Shown here: in pieces, positions 27,979 to 35,509 of the stretch
Layout: each line of letters begins with the position of its first letter
Numbering within the stretch: position 1 is the first letter of the stretch
Source of the DNA: Dyella_A sp049445995
GTDB taxonomy: Bacteria; Pseudomonadota; Gammaproteobacteria; Xanthomonadales; Rhodanobacteraceae
Length of the DNA stretch: 59,574 nucleotides
Assembly (NCBI RefSeq): GCF_049445995.1
Contig: NZ_JBMSDZ010000021.1
Span: 1-59,574 of the forward strand
Reading direction: 5' to 3'
Translations under genes and position numbers: made by a program
The notes under the pieces: model-generated
Seen by the model: the letters and a program-made list of their open reading frames with translations, nothing else
Told to the model about the DNA's origin: nothing
Databases searched by the model: none

Positions 27979-30054
27979 TTGAGCGACCTCGCGGCCCGCC
28001 TCGTCGAGCTGGCCGAACAAGCCGGCGTCGATGTGCACTGGCATGACGCCAACGGCCGACCGCAGGAGGTGCCGCTGCCGACCTTGCGCAGGGTGCTGGG
28101 CGCGTTGGGGCTGCCCTGCGAAAGCGCGCAGCAGCTCGACGCCAGCCACGAGCTGCTGCGGCGCGAGAACGACGGCAGCCAGTTGCCGCCGATGCGGGTG
28201 GTGGATGCGGGCCAGCCGTTCGACGTGCCGCCGGCGCATGCTGCGCGCAGCTACCGCATCGAGGACGCCGACGGCATCGTGCTGGGCGAGGGCAGCCTGG
28301 CCGACGGCGAGCGGCAGCTGCGGGCGCCTGCGCAGATCGGCTATCACCGGCTGCTGCTCGGCTCCGCGCAGACCACGCTGGCGGTCGCACCGGCGCGCGC
28401 GTTCGGGGTGGGCGAGCTTGGCGTGACGCGGCGCGCCTGGGGGGTGGCCGTGCAGCTGAGCAGCCTGCGCCGGCCCGGCGACGGCGGCATGGGCGACTTC
28501 ACCGCGCTGGAGCAGTGCGTGCGCGCCGCCGCGGCGCAGGGCGCCGATGCGGTGGCGATCAGCCCGGTGCATGCGATGTTCGCCGCCGAACCGGAGCGCT
28601 ACAGCCCGTACTCGCCATCCAGCCGCCTGTTCCTCAACGCGCTGTACGTCGACCCCGCGCGCGTCGGCGGCGCCGAGGCCGCGCGCACCGTCACCGACGC
28701 GCACAACCTGCGCCAGGAAATGGCCGAGCTGGAGTGGCTGGACCGCATCGACTGGCCGCGCGCCGCGCGGGCGCGGATCACCCTGCTGCGCTCGCTGTTC
28801 GAATGGTCGACGGCCGATTCGGAACTGACCCGCCGCTTCAGCGCCTTTCGCGCGCGGCAGGGCGAGGAGCTGGAACGGCACGCCCGCTTCGAGGCCTTGC
28901 AGCTGCATTTCCGGGCGCACGGTACGCGCGGTGGCTGGCAGGCCTGGCCGGCGACGTACCACGACCCGGCCGGCCCGGCGGTGGCGGTATTCGCCCGCGA
29001 GCACAGCCGCGACGTGGCCTTGCATGCGTTCCTGCAATGGCAGGCGGTGCTGGGCCTGGACGCGGCCCAGCGCACCGCGCGCCAGGCCGGCATGGCGATC
29101 GGGCTCATCGCCGACCTCGCGGTCGGCAGCGATCCGGGCGGCAGCCAGGCCTGGAGCCACCAGGGCGAGCTCTTGCAGGGCCTCTCCGTCGGTGCGCCGC
29201 CGGACCTGCTCAACCGCAACGGGCAGGACTGGGGCCTCACCACGTTCTCGCCGCGGGGCTTGCGGCAGAGCGGCTACAGCGGCTATCTGGCGATGCTCCG
29301 CACCGCGCTGGCCCATGCCGGCGGCGTGCGCATCGACCATGTGCTGGGGCTCAAGCGCCTGTGGCTGGTGCCGCACGGCGCTGGCGCCACCGAGGGCGCC
29401 TACCTGCGTTACCCATTCGAGGACCTGCTGCGGCTGCTCGCGCTGGAATCGCACCTGCGCCGCGCGCTGGTGATCGGCGAGGACCTGGGCACGGTGCCGC
29501 CGGATTTCCGCCAGCGCATCGCCGACAACGGCGTGCTGGGCATCCGCGTGCTGTGGTTCGAGCGGGCGCAGGACCGGGGCTTCATCGCGCCCAGGCATTG
29601 GTCGCCCGACGCCATGGCCACCACCAGCACGCACGACGTACCGACGGTCGCCGGCTGGTGGTGCGGGCGCGACCTGGAATGGCGCCAGCGCGCCGGGCTC
29701 GACGAGCCGGGCGTGGACGAGGCGGCCGAGCGCGTGGCCGACCGCGGCCGCCTGTGGCGTGCGCTCTGCGCTTCCGGCGCGGCGCAGGACGAACACGCGC
29801 CGCCGGCGCCGGAGGATGTGGTGCCGGTGGTGGTTGCGGCCAGCGGACACGTCGCGCGCGCCCCGGCACCGCTGGTGATCGTGCCGGCCGAAGACCTGCT
29901 CGGCCTGTGCGAGCAGCCCAACCTTCCCGGGCCCACCGACGAGGTGCACCCCAACTGGCGTCGCCGCCTGCCCGAGACTTCCGCGGCCTTGTTCGACGGT
30001 CCGGTGGCCAGCGCCTGCTGCCAGGCGATCACCCGAGGGCGCCGCGAGACATGA
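27979..30054 (+). CDS. malQ: 4-alpha-glucanotransferase (amylomaltase)
   Basis: GH77 enzyme that transfers maltosyl and longer units between alpha-1,4-glucans and releases glucose. The 691-aa protein has nucleophile D453 in GVRIDHVLGLKRLWLVP, acid E501 in VIGEDLGTVP, and D553 in TSTHDVPTVAGWW. The start chosen is TTG 27979 (reading MSDLAARLVELAEQ), with GAGG six bases before; no ATG in this frame lies near the expected N-terminus, and the upstream extension is low-complexity. It rebuilds short maltodextrins into chains that TreY can use. Confidence 0.92.
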   Translation: MSDLAARLVELAEQAGVDVHWHDANGRPQEVPLPTLRRVLGALGLPCESAQQLDASHELLRRENDGSQLPPMRVVDAGQPFDVPPAHAARSYRIEDADGIVLGEGSLADGERQLRAPAQIGYHRLLLGSAQTTLAVAPARAFGVGELGVTRRAWGVAVQLSSLRRPGDGGMGDFTALEQCVRAAAAQGADAVAISPVHAMFAAEPERYSPYSPSSRLFLNALYVDPARVGGAEAARTVTDAHNLRQEMAELEWLDRIDWPRAARARITLLRSLFEWSTADSELTRRFSAFRARQGEELERHARFEALQLHFRAHGTRGGWQAWPATYHDPAGPAVAVFAREHSRDVALHAFLQWQAVLGLDAAQRTARQAGMAIGLIADLAVGSDPGGSQAWSHQGELLQGLSVGAPPDLLNRNGQDWGLTTFSPRGLRQSGYSGYLAMLRTALAHAGGVRIDHVLGLKRLWLVPHGAGATEGAYLRYPFEDLLRLLALESHLRRALVIGEDLGTVPPDFRQRIADNGVLGIRVLWFERAQDRGFIAPRHWSPDAMATTSTHDVPTVAGWWCGRDLEWRQRAGLDEPGVDEAAERVADRGRLWRALCASGAAQDEHAPPAPEDVVPVVVAASGHVARAPAPLVIVPAEDLLGLCEQPNLPGPTDEVHPNWRRRLPETSAALFDGPVASACCQAITRGRRET

Positions 30055-32825
30055 GCACGGCACCACCCCCGGCCGGACCGCCGCGTGCGCTGGCGCGACT
30101 GCAGTTCCATGCCGGCTTCACGCTCGACGACGCCGCGGCGCTGGTCGACTACTACGCCGAGCTTGGCATCAGCCATCTGTACGCCTCGCCGTTGCTGCGC
30201 GCCAGGCCCGGTTCGACCCACGGCTACGATGTGATCGACCCGCACCAGCTCAACCCCGAGCTGGGCGGCGAGCCGGCGCTGCGCCGGCTGGTGGCGCGCC
30301 TGCGCCAGCACGGCATGGGCCTGGTGCTCGACATCGTGCCCAACCACATGTACGCCGGCGCCGGCAACGCGTGGTGGATGGATGTCTTGCGCCATGGCCG
30401 CGCCAGCCGTTATGCCGGCTACTTCGACATCGACTGGGCCAGTCCCGATCCGCTGGTGCGCGGCCACGTGCTGCTGCCGATCCTGGGCAAGCCCTATGCG
30501 CAGGCACTGCGCGAGGGCGACGTGCGGTTGGGTTTCGATCAGCCCACGAACGCCTTCGCGCTGTTCGTCTACGACACCCCGCTGCCGCTCTCGCCCGCCT
30601 CGCTGGAAGCCGTGCGCGGGGCAGGGCAGCGCGACGCCGTGATCGCGGCCCACGACGCCAGCACGGAGCCTGGCCTGGCCGCGCTGGCCGCCCTGATCGA
30701 CCGCCAGCCTTACCGGCTGGTGTGGTGGAAGCTGGCCAACGACATCGTCGACTACCGCCGCTTTTTCGACATCAACGAGCTGGTCGGCCTGCGCCAGGAA
30801 CGCACGCGCGTATTCGAGGACAGCCACGCGCTGATCTTCCGGCTGTACGCGGAGGGCCTGATCGACGGCGTGCGGGTGGATCACGTCGACGGCCTGGCCG
30901 ATCCGCACCGGTATTGCCGCCAGTTGCGCCATCGCTTGCGCCGCCTGCAGAGGCAGCGTCCGGCCGATGCATGGCGCGGTGGCGCCTACGTCGTGGTGGA
31001 GAAGATCCTCGCCGAGGGCGAACACCTGCGGCAGGCCTGGCGCATGGACGGCACCACCGGCTACGAGTTCATGGACCAGGTCGGTGCGCTGCTGCACGAC
31101 CGTGCGGGCGAGGCGGCACTGACCGTGACCTGGCAAGCGATCAGCGGCGAGCGCAGCGGCTTCGCCGAGGTGGCGCGCGCGGCGCGGCGGCAGATCCTGG
31201 TCGACAGTTTCGAGGCCGAACTGAACCGCACGGCGCGCGCGCTGTTCGATGCCGCGCGCGCCGAACTGGCCACGCGCGACGTCAGCCTGGCGGCGATCCG
31301 CCGCGTGCTGGTGGAGCTGCTGGTGCATTTCCCGGTGTATCGCACCTATGCCGGCGGGCTCGGCCGCGATGCCGCGGACGAGGCGGTGTTCCAGTACGCC
31401 GATGCGCAGGCCCGCCGGCACGTGCGGCTGGAGGATCGCGAACTGCTGCAGGCAGTGTCGGAGTGGCTGGGCGGCCAGCCGCCCCGCCAGCTGCCGCCCG
31501 GTGGCGTGCGCCAGGCGCGCGAGCGCGCCATGCGGATCTTCCAGCAGGCGACCTCGCCGATGGCCGCCAAGGCGGTGGAGGACACCGCCTGCTACCGCTA
31601 CGGCCGTCTGCTCTCGCGCAACGAGGTCGGGGCCGATCCGGCAGTGCTGGCGATCGACGTCGCGGCCTTCCACGACGCCTGCGCGGAGCGCGCGGCCCGC
31701 TATCCACACAACCTGCTGGCCACCGCCACCCACGACCACAAGCGCGGTGAGGATGCCCGCGCGCGGCTGGCGGTGCTGTCACAGCCGCAGGTGGCCGGGC
31801 TGTGGGCTAGCACCGTGGCGCGCTGGCGCGAGCGCAATGCCAGCCTGCGCAACGCCGAGGAGGGCGCGCCCTCGGCCGCCGACGAATACATGCTCTACCA
31901 GACCCTGGTCGGTTCCTGGCCGCTTGATCTTGCCCCCGACGATCGGTCGGGCCTGGATGCATTCGCCGGGCGCGTGGCGCAATGGCAGCGCAAGGCGCTG
32001 CGCGAGGCCAAGCGGCGCTCGCGCTGGACGCTGCCCAACGAACCCTACGAGGAGGCCTGCGAGGCCTTCCTCCACGGGCTGCTCGGGCCGGGCCACGGCT
32101 TTGCCATGGAGCTGCACGCCTTCGTCCAGCGCATTGCCGCGGCGGGCGCGGCCAACAGCCTGGCGCAAGTCGCCCTCAAGCTCACCACGCCGGGCGTGCC
32201 GGACACCTACCAGGGGACCGAATTCTGGGATCTCAGCCTGGTGGATCCGGACAACCGCCGGCCGGTCGACTTCGGCGCGCGGCGCCAGGCGCTCGCCACC
32301 CAGGCATCGCTCGGAGAGCGGCTGCGGCACTGGCGCGATGGCCACCTAAAGCTGCACCTGATCCACCGCTTGCTGCAGCTGCGCCGGCAGGCGCCTTTGG
32401 TGTTCGCGCAGGGCGACTACCAGCCGCTCCCGGTAGACGCCCCGGCGCCCGCAGCGCAGGCGCGCCTGCTGGCCTTCCGGCGGCAGGCCCAGGGTCAGAC
32501 CGTGATCGTCCTGGTGCTGCGGCGCCTGGGCGCACTGCTGCTCGATGCGCCGGCGCCGGCAGCGCTGGCGCAGTGGCTGCCGGCGCCCACCCGAGTGCAC
32601 GGGGTGCCGCCGGGGCGCTACCGGGACGTGCTGAGCGGAAGGGAGGCCGAGCTTGGCAACTCGCTCGAAGCAGGCGACTGGCTGCATCCCTTGCCGGTGG
32701 CGGTGCTGCTTGCCGCACAGGTTCCTAGCTGTGATCTCTCAGTAGGTTGTTCATCCGGGGCATCCCTGGAAGATGGGGTTTGCGAAGCCAACCAGCCCCC
32801 AAGAGCCCCGAATAAACCTGCATAA
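30051..32825 (+). CDS. treY: maltooligosyltrehalose synthase
   Basis: Isomerises the reducing-end linkage of maltodextrin to trehalose. The 924-aa protein has the GH13_26 hallmarks FHAGFTLDDAAALVDYYAEL and SHLYASPLLRARPGSTHGYD, with D277 in GVRVDHVDGLADP, E317 in VVVEKILAEGE, and D562 in THDHKRGEDARAR. Overlap with malQ is four bases. The natural C-terminus should fall near residue 889 (LPVAVLLAA). The final ~35 residues (QVPSCDLSVGCSSGAS onward) are Cys/Ser-rich and encoded by less GC-rich DNA, as if the original stop was replaced by foreign sequence. Activity is unlikely to be affected. Confidence 0.94.
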   Translation: MSTAPPPAGPPRALARLQFHAGFTLDDAAALVDYYAELGISHLYASPLLRARPGSTHGYDVIDPHQLNPELGGEPALRRLVARLRQHGMGLVLDIVPNHMYAGAGNAWWMDVLRHGRASRYAGYFDIDWASPDPLVRGHVLLPILGKPYAQALREGDVRLGFDQPTNAFALFVYDTPLPLSPASLEAVRGAGQRDAVIAAHDASTEPGLAALAALIDRQPYRLVWWKLANDIVDYRRFFDINELVGLRQERTRVFEDSHALIFRLYAEGLIDGVRVDHVDGLADPHRYCRQLRHRLRRLQRQRPADAWRGGAYVVVEKILAEGEHLRQAWRMDGTTGYEFMDQVGALLHDRAGEAALTVTWQAISGERSGFAEVARAARRQILVDSFEAELNRTARALFDAARAELATRDVSLAAIRRVLVELLVHFPVYRTYAGGLGRDAADEAVFQYADAQARRHVRLEDRELLQAVSEWLGGQPPRQLPPGGVRQARERAMRIFQQATSPMAAKAVEDTACYRYGRLLSRNEVGADPAVLAIDVAAFHDACAERAARYPHNLLATATHDHKRGEDARARLAVLSQPQVAGLWASTVARWRERNASLRNAEEGAPSAADEYMLYQTLVGSWPLDLAPDDRSGLDAFAGRVAQWQRKALREAKRRSRWTLPNEPYEEACEAFLHGLLGPGHGFAMELHAFVQRIAAAGAANSLAQVALKLTTPGVPDTYQGTEFWDLSLVDPDNRRPVDFGARRQALATQASLGERLRHWRDGHLKLHLIHRLLQLRRQAPLVFAQGDYQPLPVDAPAPAAQARLLAFRRQAQGQTVIVLVLRRLGALLLDAPAPAALAQWLPAPTRVHGVPPGRYRDVLSGREAELGNSLEAGDWLHPLPVAVLLAAQVPSCDLSVGCSSGASLEDGVCEANQPPRAPNKPA

Positions 32826-32854
32826 ACATGCCCGTCTTACGGCGCGCGGGCGAT

Positions 32855-33307
32855 TTACGCTTCGAACGCCAGCGTCAGCGATGCGCCTGCGGCGAGCGCC
32901 TGCCACCGTTCCGTCAGTTCGAGCAGCCTGCCGCGGACCGCTTCGATATCCTCGGCCTGCACCGACAACGGCGCGCACGCGCGCGCCCCGCAGGTGACCC
33001 GGTAGAGCTCCAGCATGTCCGCCGGCGCGCAGTTCCAGCCGGACCAGCCGTCGGCCTGGAACACCTCCACCAGCCGTTCCACGCCGTCGCTCCCGGAATT
33101 GCCCTGCATCTGGAACGAGGCCGCTTCGCCGTGGAGCACGCGGCCGATGAAACCCCGCTGGTGCAGGGTGCTCTCCACCGCGTAATGGACCATGTCGTGC
33201 GGAACGATCCCCTGCTTGGGGCAGTCGATGCTCTCGACCGGCGCGCCGTGACGGATCACGTCCATCCGGTCGTGCTTGCCGGCTCCCTTGGTGAAGACGA
33301 GTTCCAT
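32855..33307 (-). CDS. conserved hypothetical protein, 150 aa
   Basis: I do not recognise the family. The protein begins MELVFTKGAGKHDRMDVIRHG and is soluble, with no signal or membrane segment. It has three cysteines (one in IDCPKQGIVPHDMVHYAVE and two in the middle/late part), an aromatic stretch QADGWSGWNC, and a C-terminal helix. Codon use is normal and ATG 33305-33307 is preceded by AAGGGG, so it is surely expressed. It is convergent with treY and 119 bp downstream of msrA on the same strand, so co-transcription is possible. Confidence 0.8.
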   Translation of the reverse strand: MELVFTKGAGKHDRMDVIRHGAPVESIDCPKQGIVPHDMVHYAVESTLHQRGFIGRVLHGEAASFQMQGNSGSDGVERLVEVFQADGWSGWNCAPADMLELYRVTCGARACAPLSVQAEDIEAVRGRLLELTERWQALAAGASLTLAFEA

Positions 33308-33426
33308 GGCCTTGGCCCCTTGCCCGGTAGTGACGCCACCCGCTCGGCGCATGCAGCGGGCGCCGATTTTGTCACGGCCGGCGGCGCGGTGGCGGCAGGC
33401 GCGACGCGCGAGCGCGCCCGCCCGCC

Positions 33427-33939
33427 TCAGGCGCGCTCGCGCCGCGGCAGCTTCCAGCCCGGGCGGACGAAGTGGCAGGTGTAGCCGCTGGGGTAGCGCT
33501 GCAGGTAGTCCTGGTGCTCCGGTTCGGCCTCCCAGAAATCGCCGGCCGGCGCCACCTCGGTGACCACCTTGCCCGGCCACAGGCCCGACGCCTCGACGTC
33601 GGCGATGGTGTCCTCGGCCACGGCCTTTTGCTCGGCGCTGGTGTAGTAGATCGCCGAGCGGTAGCTCGGCCCCACGTCGTTGCCCTGGCGGTTGCGCGTG
33701 GTGGGGTCGTGGATCTGGAAGAAGAACTCCAGCAGCGCGCGGTAGCTGGTGACGGCCGGGTCGAAGATGATCTCGATCGCTTCGGCGTGCGTGCCGTGGT
33801 TGCGGTAGGTGGCGTTCGGCACGTCGCCGCCGGAGTAGCCCACGCGGGTGGACAGCACGCCGGGCTGGCGGCGCACCAGCTCCTGCATGCCCCAGAAACA
33901 GCCGCCGGCGAGGATGGCGCGTTCGGTGAGAGCGGTCAC
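33427..33939 (-). CDS. msrA: peptide methionine-S-sulfoxide reductase MsrA (cytosolic)
   Basis: Repairs oxidised methionine (S-epimer) using thioredoxin. The 170-aa protein has the catalytic GGCFWGMQ motif with C14, the GYSGGDVPNATYRNHGTHAEAI signature, and the QDYLQRYPSGYTCHF C-terminus, in which the single late cysteine may act in resolution. No signal peptide is present. A second, lipoprotein-type MsrA is encoded at 47651-48370. Confidence 0.95.
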   Translation of the reverse strand: MTALTERAILAGGCFWGMQELVRRQPGVLSTRVGYSGGDVPNATYRNHGTHAEAIEIIFDPAVTSYRALLEFFFQIHDPTTRNRQGNDVGPSYRSAIYYTSAEQKAVAEDTIADVEASGLWPGKVVTEVAPAGDFWEAEPEHQDYLQRYPSGYTCHFVRPGWKLPRRERA

Positions 33940-34227
33940 GGAGCAACTCCTTCGATGGGGATGAATCCCGGCATGTTGGGTGTACCCGGTACGGATTCAA
34001 CGGGGCGCCAAGGGTTCAGGGCGAATGCGGTGGCAGCCGGAACCGCATCGGCTGCGCGATGCGGCGAAGTCGCGCTGCGCCCGCCGGTCCATGCATCGCA
34101 TCCCACTTGCCCGGCTGTCATTGCGTGGTCACCGGCAACGGCTGCGGAAGTAGTGCCGGCGCCGCCGATCGCGTAACGTGGTAGCCGCCGCGGCCCGCCA
34201 CGATCGAGTCTGCAGACAGGAGTCGTC

Positions 34228-34893
34228 ATGCCCGCCGGAACCTTGCCCACCCATATCCGCCTCGTCCTGATCGCCGTGCTGTGTCTCGCGTGGTTGCCGG
34301 CCCACGCGCAGAGCCGGCCCGGCCACGACCTGCCCGGGGTGACCGTCACTGCGCCATACACCCGGATCCACGGCGGCTACGTGGTGTCGGGCAATTTCCG
34401 GGTCGACGAGCGCATGCCCACGGTGGTGTTCCCCGCCGAGGCGCTGGTTAAGGGCGACATCCTCAGCGTGCAGCCGGTTCATCTCAACGATGATGAATAC
34501 CTGGTGCTGCAGGAATGCGCCGTGGCGGATTGCCGGATGGCGCACTTGGTGCAGGTGTGGAACGCCGGCGGCGCGGTGGGGCGGGTGCGCAACAGCGAGG
34601 CGCGGGTGTGGATCGCCCACGAAAACAAGTACTTCATCTGGATGCAACGCCTGCCGTCGATCCAGCGTGACTGCAGCACCTGCGGCTCGCGCTTCGAGGA
34701 TTTCCAGACGCTCAGCCCGCCGATGACGCTGATCCCCGTCGGCGAGGAGGCGGCGCGCAACCGCGGTGCGTTGCGGGCGCAGCCGGCGGTGGCGGTGCCG
34801 GTGGTGGCGCAGTCGCACGAGGGCGCCACCTTCGTGGTGCGCTTCGCCGGTGGCGCGGTGGTGCGCATCCGCCGCATGCACGCGGCGTCGTGA
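34228..34893 (+). CDS. exported protein of unknown function
   Basis: A 221-aa protein with a clear Sec signal peptide: hydrophobic LVLIAVLCLAWL, then PAHAQ as a signal peptidase I site near residue 28. The mature part has four cysteines arranged as two near pairs (ECAVADC and DCSTC) that could form disulfides in the periplasm. It has a beta-rich look and no motif I recognise. GTCAT spacing after a CAGGAG-like site supports ATG 34228. It is divergent from msrA across a 288-bp gap where I see no gene. Confidence 0.8.
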   Translation: MPAGTLPTHIRLVLIAVLCLAWLPAHAQSRPGHDLPGVTVTAPYTRIHGGYVVSGNFRVDERMPTVVFPAEALVKGDILSVQPVHLNDDEYLVLQECAVADCRMAHLVQVWNAGGAVGRVRNSEARVWIAHENKYFIWMQRLPSIQRDCSTCGSRFEDFQTLSPPMTLIPVGEEAARNRGALRAQPAVAVPVVAQSHEGATFVVRFAGGAVVRIRRMHAAS

Positions 34894-34983
34894 GCGGTTC
34901 CACGCCGGATCGCCGGCTACGGCGACCAGCGCGAGGTGGGACTGCTGGTGGAAGCGGGGTTCACGCCGGTCGAGGAGAGCTGG

Positions 34984-35391
34984 ATGTACAAGATTCCCGA
35001 AGGCACGTGGGTAGTGGTCGCCGATGGCACACATGCGCGCGTACTGCACAATTTGGGTACGGGCACCCGACTGAAGCTGCACCAGGTGAAAGTGATCGAA
35101 CCGACCGACCTCGGCGACGACGGCCCGTCAGGCCGGGTGCCGCCCGATGCGAGCCAGTCCTATGTTGACGAGGCGACCTTCGCCAAGCAGCTGAGCCAGT
35201 GGATCAACGCCGCTGCACTGGCCAACGAGTTCGAGGCGATGCTGCTGGTGGCCGACCCGCAGACACTGGGCCAGATCCGTCCACAGCTGCACGCCGAGGC
35301 AACGAAGCGGATCGTGGGAGAGCTGGCCAAGACATTGACCAGGTCGCCGCTGGAGGAGATCGGACGCTCGATCGCCGCGATGCTCGACTGA
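34984..35391 (+). CDS. host attachment family protein
   Basis: A 135-aa protein of the bacterial 'host attachment' family (first linked to plant-surface attachment in Agrobacterium). The signature is WVVVADGTHARVL at the start, a variable middle, and the LLVADPQTLGQIRPQLH plus IVGELAKTLTRSPLEEI C-terminal half. ATG 34984 is preferred, with GGAGAG upstream; ATG 34936 would add 16 residues not typical of the family. The biochemical role of the family is unknown. Confidence 0.85.
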   Translation: MYKIPEGTWVVVADGTHARVLHNLGTGTRLKLHQVKVIEPTDLGDDGPSGRVPPDASQSYVDEATFAKQLSQWINAAALANEFEAMLLVADPQTLGQIRPQLHAEATKRIVGELAKTLTRSPLEEIGRSIAAMLD

Positions 35392-35443
35392 CGGCACAGG
35401 CGACAAGCCTCGTCGTGTCGCTTTCGCAAAAAGGGGCCAGGGC

Positions 35444-35468
35444 GTCGGGGCTGAAGCCCCTCCCACAA
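35444..35468. repeat. family B half-element
   Basis: GTCGGGGCTGAAGCCCCTCC followed by CACAA forms a small hairpin (GGGGC/GCCCC). It matches one half of the composite repeat at 47571-47639. It lies between the convergent host-attachment and acylase genes, a usual place for such elements. Confidence 0.6.
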
Positions 35469-35509
35469 CGCGGCTGGGGAGCGCATCGCCCACGACGCAG
35501 AGGTCGCAC

